From Bradymonadales bacterium (GTDB lineage Bacteria > Myxococcota_A > Bradymonadia > JAFGEP01): a DNA stretch of 39,876 bases. Shown here piece by piece: positions 16,610 to 25,381 of this stretch. The number at the start of each line of letters is the position of its first letter. Positions within the stretch are counted from its first letter, which is position 1. The DNA lies in assembly GCA_016931535.1 (NCBI GenBank), contig JAFGEP010000035.1, positions 1 through 39,876 on the forward strand, in the 5' to 3' direction. Both the position numbers and the translations under genes were made by a program. The notes under the pieces were generated by a model. The model searched no databases, was not told the origin of the DNA, and saw only the letters and a list, made by a program, of their open reading frames with translations.

Positions 16610-17833
16610 CTACAGCCCAAAGGCCTTGACCAGCGAGATGCCAGGCACGGCCTTGTCGTACTGGCGGATGATCTCGATCAACCTGGGGCCCGCCTCCTCC
16701 GAGATCTTGGCGTTCAGCTCTTGGCGGATCTTCTCCATTCGCACGTTGGGGACCCTGGCGTTCAACGCGCTTCGATCCCCGGCCGCAATGGCGAACAGGG
16801 TGAACAGGGCGACCACCCCCTCGGCGGCCCGCTCCACGACCAGGTCGTAGTCGAGATCCAGCTTGCCACCGGGCAGGATGGTGACGCTCCGGATCTTCAA
16901 CCCCTGCAGGCTGGCGGCAAACCCCTTGATCTTCTTGACCTCGATCTCGTCGGAGGAAGCCCTCAATGTGATGGCCCGCACCTGGGGATGGGTCACCGGT
17001 CCCGTGAGGTAGCCGGACAGGTCGAAGTAGGTGCCCGGCTTCACCGTCATCTCCGCTTCGCCTCCCAACAGCGGGATCTTCAGCCCACGGCGCAGCGAAA
17101 ACCCCACGCTGACGGAGAGATCGGTGAAGTTCTCCGCCTCCTTGCCGGCGGGCCCTCCGCCACCCGGCAAGCCGTCCAGGTCGATGTCGAAGAGGCCGGC
17201 CAGCGACTTGAAGGTCTGCTCGGGGTCCGGATCCTCCTTGGGGTTGTATCCCGCCGCCTGGATCTTGGCCGGCAGCCTGGGTTTGTAATACTTGTTCGCC
17301 GCCCAGGAGACCGCCTTGCTGTACAGGAAGTCCGGGCCCACCCCTTCGGCCTCCACCGTGAAACGGGCGGTGTCGAAATCGTAGACCAGCCGGTTGATCA
17401 CTGTGTCCGGCAAGTACTTCAGCTCCGCTACCAGTCCGGGGGAAGCGTCGATGCGGATGTCCGATGGGGTGGCATAGGCGCGCAGCCGGGTCCCCGCCAG
17501 CATCTTGAGGGTCACGATCCCCTCGGTAGCCAGCACCTCCCCTTTCTTGGCGGTCACCGCCACACTGGCAGAGCCGAGCGATCGCTTGATCTCCTCGGGC
17601 GTCTGCGGAATCCCCTCGGGCAGACCGGCCTTCTCCTCTTCCATCTGCACGGCTGCCGCCTGGTCTGGAACAGCCATGGCGAGTAAAGGCCGCTCCGGCT
17701 GAAGCAGCGCCTTCTGGTCCGGGTAGGGCAGCCCGGCCAGCGCCCGCTTGAGCTGAATCGCCTCCAACGGTTCGCCTGACTCGCGTCGGGCTTCTTCGGA
17801 CGACCTGCCTGGGAGGCGTTGGTAGTCTCGCAT
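16610..17833 (-). CDS. Soluble protein of unknown function, about 407 aa
   Basis: The best start is the ATG at 17833, which has GAGGGA at about 7 nt. In-frame ATGs at 17875 and 18037 have no such site, and the latter would overlap the divergent gene's start. No signal peptide or transmembrane helix is evident with this start. The N-part (about 1-95) is charged and helical. From about residue 95 the sequence alternates strands (SVAVTAKKGEVLATEGIVTL, AYATPSDIRIDASPG, RFTVEAEGVGPDFLYSKAV), and a Gly/Pro-rich GGGGPAG loop lies near 230. The C-part has LTGPVTHPQVRAITLRASSD and a final amphipathic helix. The repeated strand pattern resembles TULIP-like lipid-binding proteins, but I cannot assign a family. 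It converges on the exported protein gene with only 45 bp between stops. Confidence 0.68.
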   Translation of the reverse strand: MRDYQRLPGRSSEEARRESGEPLEAIQLKRALAGLPYPDQKALLQPERPLLAMAVPDQAAAVQMEEEKAGLPEGIPQTPEEIKRSLGSASVAVTAKKGEVLATEGIVTLKMLAGTRLRAYATPSDIRIDASPGLVAELKYLPDTVINRLVYDFDTARFTVEAEGVGPDFLYSKAVSWAANKYYKPRLPAKIQAAGYNPKEDPDPEQTFKSLAGLFDIDLDGLPGGGGPAGKEAENFTDLSVSVGFSLRRGLKIPLLGGEAEMTVKPGTYFDLSGYLTGPVTHPQVRAITLRASSDEIEVKKIKGFAASLQGLKIRSVTILPGGKLDLDYDLVVERAAEGVVALFTLFAIAAGDRSALNARVPNVRMEKIRQELNAKISEEAGPRLIEIIRQYDKAVPGISLVKAFGL

Positions 17834-17962
17834 CGCTCGTTCCCTCGGAGTTGATCGAGCCTGGTCCGTTTGCATCTCGAACAAGTAGATCGTAACCATT
17901 CCCGCCAGGGTCCACAAGTCAGGGCTCGGGGCAGGGTTCGCTAGCACAAGCCCCGGGTTCCC

Positions 17963-17992
17963 TTGCGCTCCCTTGTGCATCGAAGCTAGACT
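17963..17992 (+). promoter_or_regulatory. Putative promoter of the repeat lipoprotein gene
   Basis: TTGCGC (17963-17968) and TAGACT (17987-17992) are 18 bp apart in the roughly 200-bp divergent intergenic region. The predicted start near 17999 leaves a leader of about 37 nt to the ATG at 18036. The -35 match is modest. Confidence 0.3.
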
Positions 17993-18035
17993 CAAGGAAC
18001 AGTCACGACCTCTACCCTTTTGGAACAGAACCAGC

Positions 18036-21000
18036 ATGATGACCTCCAGGCTGCTCTTACTCGCTGTGCTCGTGCCCTGGCTCTTCTCCCCCCTGGCTGT
18101 CTCTTGCGGGGGTCAGGAAGAACCTTCCGCTTCGACTGTCGACCTGGTGGATGACCAGGCGGACGGAATCGAGGAGGAACCGATAGAAGAGGTTTCTCCG
18201 GAGCTGGGGACCGATCCCATCCCCGATCCCATCGAGGTCCTCCCCGATGTCCTCGATCTGGATCTGGTCGACCAGGAGCCTCGGTTCGGGGAGATCATCT
18301 GCCGGCCCTGCCTCGACTCCAGCCAATGCCAGGATCCCGGGAATGTCTGTCTGACCCTGCCTTCGGGTGAGTCGGTGTGCGGGTTGGATTGTAGCGACGA
18401 CCCGGACACCTGCCCGGCAGAGACCTTCTGTGCCGAGCTGGAAGACGAAGAGACCGTGGTATACCAGTGCGTGCCGGAGCGGTTGTACTGCGTCGATCTC
18501 TGCGGAGAGCCGCCCCGGGAGTGCTCCGAACCGGGCGACCTGTGCGACCCGCTCACCGGCGAGTGCCACCCGCCCTACGATCTCTGCCAGGAGTGTCAGC
18601 TGGACCTGCAGTGCGGCCAGGGCAACTACTGCTTGACCTTTCCGGATATCGACCAGAGCCGGGCATGCGGTCGAGCGTGCACCGCTATCGGAGGCGAATG
18701 CCCCGCGGGGTTCGGCTGCGCCATCATCGACGAGGCGGGGACGATTCGCCAATGTGTTCCTCTGACCTTCACCTGCATCGAGCGGTGCGAGACGGTGATC
18801 TGTGAAGGCGACACCTACTGCAACCCGCTGACCGGCCAGTGCGAAGCTCCGCTAGGGCTGTGTGAGCCGTGCCTGATCGACCTCCAGTGCGGGGGCGCCA
18901 CCGACCTTTGCCTGGGGTTGCCCGATGGCTTCAGCTACTGCGGACAGGACTGCGGGGCGACCGCCGGAGAGAATGCAGGGATCTGCCCTCCGGGTTACTA
19001 CTGCTACCCGGTGGGGACAGGGGTCTCCCAGTGCATCCCGATCACCTTGGCCTGCGTGGACCACTGCCTGGTTCCCGAGCCGGTGAGCTGTCCAGAAGGA
19101 CACAACTGCGATCCGATCGACGGGAGCTGCCATCCCTCCCTGTATGGCCTGTGCCAGGGTCCCTGCCAGTACAACTACGAGTGCGGAGGGCAGAACGACC
19201 TGTGCATCAGCTTCTCCAGCGTCGGCGGGACCTTCTGCGGCATGGACTGCGGCCCGGAGACCCCCTGTCCGGTAGGCTATACCTGCTACCCCCTGTCCGA
19301 CGAGATCTCCTACCAGTGCGCGCCCTCCGACTACGAGCTGGCCTGCGTCCCCTGCGATTCGGTGGAGTGCCCCCAAGGGGAGTTCTGCCGCCCGGTGGAC
19401 GGATCGTGCCTGCCTCAGCCTGCCTACTGCACCGAGCATGCCGAGTGCCTGTCCACCGAGGTGTGCAACTACTGGGACGACCGTTGCGAGCCGACGGGAC
19501 TGGTCTGTCGCTATGACGAGTACTGGGACTGTCCCTATGGCACAACCTGCTCGGCGGCCAGCGTGGGGATGTGGGGCACCTGCCTGCTGGAATGTGCGAC
19601 CCGGCCCGAGGGATGTCCTGACACCGCACCGGCCTGCGGCGATTTCTATCGGCCCTGGTGGGATGTGTGCGTCGAGCGGGGATTGGGGGGAGCGGAACGG
19701 TGTGGCTGGCTGGTTGACTGGGACCAGGAGGTGGGCCGTCCCTGTCCCTACTCGGAGAGCTACGACGGCTGTCCCACCGCCGCCTCCACCTGCCTCCAGG
19801 AGGTCGTGGAGGGCATCCCCGGCTTCTGCACCGCTCCGTGCAACCCGCTGGATGCCGACCCCTGCCCTGCCGGCGGTCATTGCCATCGGCCGCTGGGGCT
19901 CACGGAGTCCTACTGCATCCCGGTGGAATGCCGATGCCTGGTCGAGCCCGAGCTGGAGCCCGGCGAGACCGACGTGCTGCAGGCCGCACTGGATCTGCTC
20001 GACCTGATCCGCTGTGAACTCGCCTCGACCTGGAGCGAACGGGTGACCGCCGGTCCCCACCTGGCCAATGACCCCTACCGCCTGGAACGGGTGGGGCGGA
20101 CGCGCAACGAGCCGCTGTCAGCCGCCCCGCTGGTCGCCGAGCTGCTGGCCGCCCTGTCACATCCCGCCTCCCTGGTCGAGGCCGTCGAGCTGGCCAGCGG
20201 AAACCTGGGACAGACGCTCGCGTGGGAGTACATGCAGTTCGATGGCTATGACCTGTGCAGCGCGATCCAGGGGCTCTGGTTCGGCCTCGAGGAGACCGCC
20301 CCCACCTGCGAGGAGCTGGCCGGGCTGGAAGCCGCCATTCCGGAGGAGATGCGGGGACAGCTGGCGCGGATCATCGCCTCGGCCGGATTCGCCTCCCGCC
20401 AGCGGAACAGCACCCTGCCCACGACCCTCGATGCTGCCGGCTTCGATGCCCTGCTCGCCTCTCTGCATCGGCTGCTCATCCGCGAGCCGGAACCCCCTCC
20501 GGCCCTGGCCGAGCTCCGCGAGATCCTGCTGGGAACCGACTACCCGCTTCTTTTCTGGGCGGCTGCCAACCTGGCCAACGCCATCGAGACGGAGCTACCG
20601 GCGCTGCTGGCGATCGAGCCCGCATCACCCCGCACAATCGACGTCCTCTATGAGACCCCCCTCGGCACCATCGTCATCCAGGGCGACGAAGACCATACCT
20701 ACTGCGACCGGCCCGCCGACTGCGAGGGGGTCGCCGGCGGGGTGACGGTCGAGGACCCCATCCTTCTCCTGGTGGATACCGCCGGCAATGACACCTATCT
20801 GCTCCCGGCTGGTGCGACCTTCGGTTCTGCACAGGCGGTCTCGATCCTGCTGGATCTCGCCGGTGACGACCTCTATGGCTACCCGCCGGCCCCGGACGAC
20901 CCCCACGCCGGATCGCTGTACCCGGATGACGGCGCGGGGCGGGCGCAACCTCCCGATCCTCCCATCAGTCTCTCGACCGTGGGGAGGCAGGGGTCCGGCC

Positions 21001-22103
21001 GAGGCGGGATCGGTTTTCTGTTCGACCTGGGCCTGGGCAGCGATCGCTACGAGAGCCTGCGCATGAGCCAGGGCTTCGGCCTGTTGGGGGTGGGCGCGCT
21101 GGTCGATGACGGGTGTACACCGGCTGGAGAGGACAGTTGCCAGGATAGCTTCCGCAGCGAGGCGCTTTCCCAGGGAGCCGGCCTGTTCGGGATCGGCGTC
21201 GTGCTGTTGGGCCCCACCGACAGCCTGGTCGAAGGCTACTCGCTGGTCCAGGGCGTCGGCGGCCCGTTTGGCATGGGATTGCTGATCGACGAGGGCGGCG
21301 ATGAGAGCTACATCGCCTGGCCGGGCGATCCGGACCACCTCCTCTATCCACCCGATGAGCTGAGCTCACTCGGCAACCACAGTGCGGCCCAGGGAGCCGG
21401 CATCGGCGTGCCGAGCCAGGACCCGGCCGCTGGCGGCAACCTGTCGGGTGGCATGGGTTGGCTCATCGACCGCGCCGGAGAGGACAGCTATGTCGCGGGC
21501 GTGATGGCGCAGGGTGCAGGCTACTGGCACGGTCTGGGGGTCCTGATCGACCAGGAGGGGGGGGATGACTACCAGGGGCTGGGGTATCTCCAAGGGTTTG
21601 GCCATCACTTCGGCATGGGGCTGTTGGTCGACCAGGGAGGCGACGACAGCTACGGCTTCACCGGCACTGCCGGCCGGAACCTGCTGGGAAGCGGGGAGGA
21701 TTTTGGGGTCGGCATGGTGATCGAGGAGTCGGGAGCGGATCGCTATCACGCCGGCTCTCGCTCGCTTGGCTTCGGCTTCTTCAATGGGACGGGGCTGTTT
21801 TTCGAAAACGATGGGAACGACGGGTACACCCTGACGAGTGCCGACACCCTGGGAAAGGCCACCCTGTCCATCCTGGGAAGCGAGCCGGACGACAACCCCC
21901 GACGAGAAGCGAAGACCATCGGCCTGTTCATCGAGGCGGGGGGGACGGACACCTATTCCGGCCGCGACCTCGGGAACCCACCCATCGGCAACGGCCAGCT
22001 CTGGATCCAACAGACCCCGGTCCAACCAGGGGAGCAGCCGCTGATCGAATGGGGATTGGGAGCCGACGCCGAGGGATCGAGCACCATGTCCACCTTTCCC
22101 TGA
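18036..22103 (+). CDS. Giant lipoprotein: Cys-rich modules plus QGxG/GGDDxY repeat domain
   Basis: This 1355-residue protein begins with a lipoprotein signal (MMTSRLLLLAVLVPWLFSPL, lipidated Cys24 in LAVSC). I chose ATG 18036 over the upstream ATG at 17973, which would bury the signal. An acidic linker (25-85) follows. Residues about 89-640 hold four Cys-rich modules of 92-97 residues and further Cys-rich segments. A mostly helical, Cys-poor domain spans about 645-890. From about residue 906 to 1310 about ten repeats alternate an xQGxG turn, a GxGxLxD strand and a GGDDxY loop. The Asp/Gly loops recall RTX calcium sites but the spacing differs, so a calcium-stabilised beta-solenoid is an inference. 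No catalytic domain is visible. A surface adhesin or structural lipoprotein is plausible. Only a weak GGAACAG ribosome site precedes the start. Confidence 0.87.
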   Translation: MMTSRLLLLAVLVPWLFSPLAVSCGGQEEPSASTVDLVDDQADGIEEEPIEEVSPELGTDPIPDPIEVLPDVLDLDLVDQEPRFGEIICRPCLDSSQCQDPGNVCLTLPSGESVCGLDCSDDPDTCPAETFCAELEDEETVVYQCVPERLYCVDLCGEPPRECSEPGDLCDPLTGECHPPYDLCQECQLDLQCGQGNYCLTFPDIDQSRACGRACTAIGGECPAGFGCAIIDEAGTIRQCVPLTFTCIERCETVICEGDTYCNPLTGQCEAPLGLCEPCLIDLQCGGATDLCLGLPDGFSYCGQDCGATAGENAGICPPGYYCYPVGTGVSQCIPITLACVDHCLVPEPVSCPEGHNCDPIDGSCHPSLYGLCQGPCQYNYECGGQNDLCISFSSVGGTFCGMDCGPETPCPVGYTCYPLSDEISYQCAPSDYELACVPCDSVECPQGEFCRPVDGSCLPQPAYCTEHAECLSTEVCNYWDDRCEPTGLVCRYDEYWDCPYGTTCSAASVGMWGTCLLECATRPEGCPDTAPACGDFYRPWWDVCVERGLGGAERCGWLVDWDQEVGRPCPYSESYDGCPTAASTCLQEVVEGIPGFCTAPCNPLDADPCPAGGHCHRPLGLTESYCIPVECRCLVEPELEPGETDVLQAALDLLDLIRCELASTWSERVTAGPHLANDPYRLERVGRTRNEPLSAAPLVAELLAALSHPASLVEAVELASGNLGQTLAWEYMQFDGYDLCSAIQGLWFGLEETAPTCEELAGLEAAIPEEMRGQLARIIASAGFASRQRNSTLPTTLDAAGFDALLASLHRLLIREPEPPPALAELREILLGTDYPLLFWAAANLANAIETELPALLAIEPASPRTIDVLYETPLGTIVIQGDEDHTYCDRPADCEGVAGGVTVEDPILLLVDTAGNDTYLLPAGATFGSAQAVSILLDLAGDDLYGYPPAPDDPHAGSLYPDDGAGRAQPPDPPISLSTVGRQGSGRGGIGFLFDLGLGSDRYESLRMSQGFGLLGVGALVDDGCTPAGEDSCQDSFRSEALSQGAGLFGIGVVLLGPTDSLVEGYSLVQGVGGPFGMGLLIDEGGDESYIAWPGDPDHLLYPPDELSSLGNHSAAQGAGIGVPSQDPAAGGNLSGGMGWLIDRAGEDSYVAGVMAQGAGYWHGLGVLIDQEGGDDYQGLGYLQGFGHHFGMGLLVDQGGDDSYGFTGTAGRNLLGSGEDFGVGMVIEESGADRYHAGSRSLGFGFFNGTGLFFENDGNDGYTLTSADTLGKATLSILGSEPDDNPRREAKTIGLFIEAGGTDTYSGRDLGNPPIGNGQLWIQQTPVQPGEQPLIEWGLGADAEGSSTMSTFP
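18300..19938 (+). other. Cys-rich modules of the giant lipoprotein
   Basis: Modules open at 18300, 18585, 18861 and 19152 with CxxC (CxxxC in the last) followed by a spaced Cys, for example LCQECQLDLQCGQGNYC and LCEPCLIDLQCGG. Each continues with CGxxC, CPxGxxC, a QCxP and ends with CDPxxGxCxP or similar. The period is 276-291 bp. After about 19400 the pattern degenerates but Cys density stays high to 19938. Extensive disulfide bonding is expected. Confidence 0.75.
20751..21963 (+). repeat. QGxG...GxGxLxD..GGDDxY protein repeat array
   Basis: About ten diverged units of roughly 25-40 codons. Clear examples are MAQGAGYWHGLGVLIDQ with GGDDYQ, YLQGFGHHFGMGLLVDQ with GGDDSY, and LVQGVGGPFGMGLLID with GGDESY. 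Outer copies are diverged (AGNDTY, GSDRY, GADRY, GNDGY, GGTDTY). Several carry loop insertions of 10-30 residues. The DNA repeats are not near-identical, so the array is old. Confidence 0.75.
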
Positions 22104-22148
22104 TCGCCCACCTGCAAGGACCGTCTTTCCCACGGCCCGCAAAGATGC

Positions 22149-22202
22149 GATGGCCTCGGGCTCGACTCCGGCCATCCCCAGGGACGAGAATGGCATCGCC
22201 AT
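22149..22202 (+). terminator. Two consecutive hairpins downstream of the giant lipoprotein gene
   Basis: GATGGCC (22149-22155) pairs with GGCCATC (22170-22176) around a 14-nt loop. ATGGC (22190-22194) then pairs with GCCAT (22198-22202) around ATC. They lie 46-100 bp after the stop. No strong T-tract follows, so factor-independent termination is uncertain. Confidence 0.3.
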
Positions 22203-22363
22203 CTGTTCTGTGGATCGGAACCTTCCCCGACAGCCCTGCTCCGGCTGGTCGGGCGGTCCGATCTGCCGGCCGTCGCGACCCGGTGGACATCACCGGTGAG
22301 CAAACGCAGTTTTTAGGGTACACTTCCCTGGGATGACGCTTACGAACCGAAAGGAGGCTTCCG

Positions 22364-23038
22364 ATGTCCCTCAATAAATACGCCGCCAACGTGCTTCTCA
22401 TCACCCTTACCCTGATGGGGAGCACCGCCCATGGCCAGGACCAGCCGGCCGAGCCCGCCCTGGAATACCAGCCCGCCCCCACTGCTACACAACCCCTGCC
22501 AGAAGTGGCACCCCCCGTGGCTTCCATCGACGATCTCGATCCGAACGTGCTGGACCGGATCACCACCTTGCTCAGCGGCTACCACTACTTTCCCACGGCC
22601 GACGATCTGCTCCAGGTGACGGACGATCCGGCCAGGTACTTGCTGGCCATCGTGTACAACTCCCCTGACCTTTGGCCACCCAGCCAACAGCATCGGGCCA
22701 TGGACGCACTGGCCTACTTCCCTTCAGAGCTGACCCACGCCCACATGACCTACCTGCTGCAATCCGGACAAACCCCGGAGCTGTTGAGGCATCACGTGTT
22801 GACCACGCTGGCGCGCGGGTTCGGCCAGCAAGCGTTGGATGAGATCCAGCCGTTTCTGACCAGCGCCGACGTCCAGCTGCGCCTCACCGCCGTGTCGGCG
22901 CTGAGCATCATCCCCGAGGCACGCTCGACCGAGATCCTGCGCACCGCCCTCGGCCTGGAGGAGAGCCAGCTCGTTCGAGAGCGCATCGAAGAGGTGATCG
23001 AGACCCGGACGGGCGATCAACCGCCCCTGACCTACTAG
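22364..23038 (+). CDS. Exported HEAT-repeat-like protein, 224 aa
   Basis: The start has a textbook AAAGGAGG (22350-22357) 6 nt before the ATG. A signal peptide (ANVLLITLTLMGSTAHG, cleavage near residue 24) leads into a Pro/Ala-rich stretch (about 25-55). The rest is alpha-helical. Residues about 115-215 show paired helices with HEAT-like spacing: AMDALAYFPSELTHAHMTYL, then HHVLTTLARGFGQQALDEIQ, then LRLTAVSALSIIPEARSTEI. No catalytic residues are apparent, so a periplasmic scaffold or adaptor role is inferred. It is followed after 24 bp by a nuclease lipoprotein gene, so the two probably share an operon. Confidence 0.8.
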   Translation: MSLNKYAANVLLITLTLMGSTAHGQDQPAEPALEYQPAPTATQPLPEVAPPVASIDDLDPNVLDRITTLLSGYHYFPTADDLLQVTDDPARYLLAIVYNSPDLWPPSQQHRAMDALAYFPSELTHAHMTYLLQSGQTPELLRHHVLTTLARGFGQQALDEIQPFLTSADVQLRLTAVSALSIIPEARSTEILRTALGLEESQLVRERIEEVIETRTGDQPPLTY

Positions 23039-23062
23039 CGGCCACCGGCCAGGGAGTCCGTC

Positions 23063-24229
23063 ATGAATCCACGCAACCGCGTCGTTGTCGGGGCAATCTT
23101 GTTGGTTCTCTCCCTTTACCAGGGGATCTGGGGGTGCTCTACCGCCCCGCCTGCCAGCAGGAGCAGCCAGGAGCTGGATCGGTTGCGCGAGCGGATGGCG
23201 GAATCCGAATCCGCCCCGACCACCGCTCAACAGCCTACCCGGACCACACCCCCGGTACCGGTCGAGCAGTCTTTGCTCCTCCCCTTCCGCTACTACGGCG
23301 GCCTGCCGGACGACGATCCCCGGGTGCTGGGGGTCTTCCGCTTGCGGACGCACCGCGATCCGATCGTGGACGGAGACACCATCGCCGTCTACGGCCTGGA
23401 CGCCTCGCTCCGGCTGGTCGGGATCGACTCCGAGGAGATCTTCCACGGCAACGAGGAGCTGCGACTGCGGGCCTATGCCGACTTCGAGGGTTACCTGAGA
23501 ACCATGTACGAAGGCGCCAACCGGTTTCCCAAGTTCGGCACCCCGACCGGCGAGCTCGCACGGGAGTTTGCCCGGCAGTTCTTCTCCGGCCACACCGAGG
23601 TCCGTCTCGAGTACGACGAGGTCTTCCGCACGCAGGGCTACTTCGGCCGCTACCTGGTCTATGTCTTCATCCTGCACCAGGGTCAGTGGGTCAATTACAA
23701 CCTCGAGGCGGTGCGGGCCGGCATGACGCCCTACTTCCAGAAGTATGGCAACTCCCAGCGGTTCCACCGCGAGTTCCTCGAAGCGCAGCAGGAGGCGCAG
23801 GATGAACGCCGAGGCATCTGGGATCCCTCCTTGCGCCACTACCCGGACTACCCCGAACGACTGGTCTGGTGGGAACGCCGAGGTCGAGCCATCGACCACT
23901 TCGAGCTGCTCTACGGAGAGGACCCGACCTACATCAACCTGTCCAACGACGACGACTGGGAACGGCTGGCCGATCTCGAGGGACAGACCATCACCGTCTT
24001 CGCCACCATCGCCGACTACCACTACGACTGGACCCCCGCCCGCATCCTGTTGTCCCACCGGGTGACCGACGACTTCGCCCTGATCAGCTTCGATGCCTCC
24101 GATTTCGAGCCCTTCCATTTCGAGCAGTACGAGGGCGAGTACCTCTATGTCAGAGGGACCCTCCGTTTCTACGAGGGAAAACCGCAAATGTACGTCAACC
24201 GACACCTGGAGGTCTGGATCGAACCCTGA
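23063..24229 (+). CDS. Lipoprotein thermonuclease-like (SNase) enzyme with C-terminal OB-like domain
   Basis: Staphylococcal nuclease family enzymes are Ca2+-dependent phosphodiesterases that cut DNA and RNA. This 388-residue protein has a lipoprotein signal ending GIWGC (Cys25), placing the enzyme in the envelope. The SNase domain (about 95-255) contains VDGDT (Asp103, Asp105), then RLVGIDSEE in which Arg117, Asp122 and Glu125 match the spacing of SNase Arg35, Asp40 and Glu43. FGRYLVYVF supplies Arg196, the Arg87 equivalent, so it looks catalytically competent. The usual loop before that arginine is enlarged. Residues about 300-388 form five strands ending YVRGTLRFYEGKPQMYVNRH, typical of a nucleic-acid-binding OB fold. 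AGGGAG lies 6 nt before the ATG. It follows the HEAT-like gene by 24 bp. Confidence 0.85.
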   Translation: MNPRNRVVVGAILLVLSLYQGIWGCSTAPPASRSSQELDRLRERMAESESAPTTAQQPTRTTPPVPVEQSLLLPFRYYGGLPDDDPRVLGVFRLRTHRDPIVDGDTIAVYGLDASLRLVGIDSEEIFHGNEELRLRAYADFEGYLRTMYEGANRFPKFGTPTGELAREFARQFFSGHTEVRLEYDEVFRTQGYFGRYLVYVFILHQGQWVNYNLEAVRAGMTPYFQKYGNSQRFHREFLEAQQEAQDERRGIWDPSLRHYPDYPERLVWWERRGRAIDHFELLYGEDPTYINLSNDDDWERLADLEGQTITVFATIADYHYDWTPARILLSHRVTDDFALISFDASDFEPFHFEQYEGEYLYVRGTLRFYEGKPQMYVNRHLEVWIEP

Positions 24230-24311
24230 TCCCCCTTCTCGGTCTCGGTGGTCGGTTGTTTCCCTCCTTGCTGATATCAAACGGCGTCAAACCAAGTCGT
24301 CCGAGGAGGAT

Positions 24312-24340
24312 TTGCGGAAGGTCATTTGCGTAACTATATT
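24312..24340 (+). promoter_or_regulatory. Putative sigma70 promoter of the EEP-family gene
   Basis: TTGCGG (24312-24317) and TATATT (24335-24340) are separated by 17 bp within an AT-rich patch that stands out from the local composition. The predicted start near 24347 gives a leader of about 27 nt before the TTG at 24374. Confidence 0.48.
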
Positions 24341-24373
24341 CTCATCAGAATTTTTGATGCATCGAGCTGAACA

Positions 24374-25339
24374 TTGAGACTACTAAGCTACAACGTGCGT
24401 TACTTCGGTCACCGCTCGGGAGGCCTGGCTTCACAGGACAAGACCATCCGGGATGTGGTCCGGGCGTTGAACCGCCTCCCTGGCGGGTTACCTGACATCA
24501 TCTGTTTTCAGGAGATCGAGGCCCGCTCCCTCAGAGCGGATCTGAGCCGAGGCAGAAGGGGGTGGGACGGCAGCCAAGGGACCCAGCTGGAGCGGTTCAT
24601 GGAGCTCTTCCAGGCCGAAGGGGGCGGAGACGGTGAGACACCCTCCTACCAGGCGCTCTACTTCCCGGCCCATGTCTACCGCTTCAATCGGCAACGCAAC
24701 CTCTACACCACCGGCCTGGCGGTCCTTGTCAGCGACCGTTTCCAGGTCCTGTCGCACAACGCAGATGCCCCCTTCGATATCACCCATCGGCGGTTCAGCA
24801 GCCTGGCGCGCTGGAAGCAGACCCGGGTGTGCGGCCATGTCCGCCTGTGGAGCCGGGAAGAAGGAAAGCTCGACCTGTTCAACACCCATCTCAGCCTGCC
24901 GGCTTTCTTGACCCGCGACCTGTGGAGCTACACCCAGAAAATGGGGTTCGGGATCAACCAGATGGAGGAGGTCAAAAACCTGTTGACCTTCATCGAGGAA
25001 AACCGGGATCCACAGGCTAGCACCCTTCTGGTCGGGGACTTCAACTCACTGCCGGGGTCGCCCGTCTGGAAGACCATCACCCAGCAGTATCGCCTGACCG
25101 ATGTCGTTCGCCAGAGGCAACAGCCCAAGACCGAAGGCGAGCCCATCCTGGCGACGGCCGGTGTGCTCGGACTTGCGCTTCCCATCGACTACCTCTTTTC
25201 GGACCACCAGATCGACTGGCTCGACACCGAGGGGACGGTCCCCATCGGCACCAGAGATGGGTTGTTCCACGGTCTCTCCGACCATGTCCCTCTGGTGGCA
25301 CGGTTCCGCCTCGCCCGGTGTCTGGCGGCGGTCGGCTGA
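24374..25339 (+). CDS. Endonuclease/exonuclease/phosphatase (EEP) family protein
   Basis: EEP-fold enzymes hydrolyse phosphodiester bonds in nucleic acids, lipids or inositol phosphates with Mg2+. The 321-residue protein has the full catalytic set: Asn7 in SYNVRYF, Glu47 in CFQEIE, His172 in NTHLSL, Asp222 and Asn224 in VGDFNSLPGS, Asp273 in IDYLF, and Asp303-His304 in GLSDHVPLVARF. The domain begins at residue 2 and fills the whole length, so there is no signal peptide and it should be cytoplasmic. The start is TTG at 24374, as an in-frame stop at 24368 excludes anything upstream. No clear ribosome site is visible. Although it follows a nuclease lipoprotein, it has its own promoter candidate. 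The actual substrate cannot be told from sequence. Confidence 0.88.
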   Translation: MRLLSYNVRYFGHRSGGLASQDKTIRDVVRALNRLPGGLPDIICFQEIEARSLRADLSRGRRGWDGSQGTQLERFMELFQAEGGGDGETPSYQALYFPAHVYRFNRQRNLYTTGLAVLVSDRFQVLSHNADAPFDITHRRFSSLARWKQTRVCGHVRLWSREEGKLDLFNTHLSLPAFLTRDLWSYTQKMGFGINQMEEVKNLLTFIEENRDPQASTLLVGDFNSLPGSPVWKTITQQYRLTDVVRQRQQPKTEGEPILATAGVLGLALPIDYLFSDHQIDWLDTEGTVPIGTRDGLFHGLSDHVPLVARFRLARCLAAVG

Positions 25340-25381
25340 ACACAATCGCCGAACACGGTCTGCTCTGCGCCGCTCCCGGGG

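Noticed and set aside
22724..24280. A 518-codon minus-strand open frame
   Set aside because: It is antisense to the HEAT-like and SNase genes, both supported by signals and motifs.
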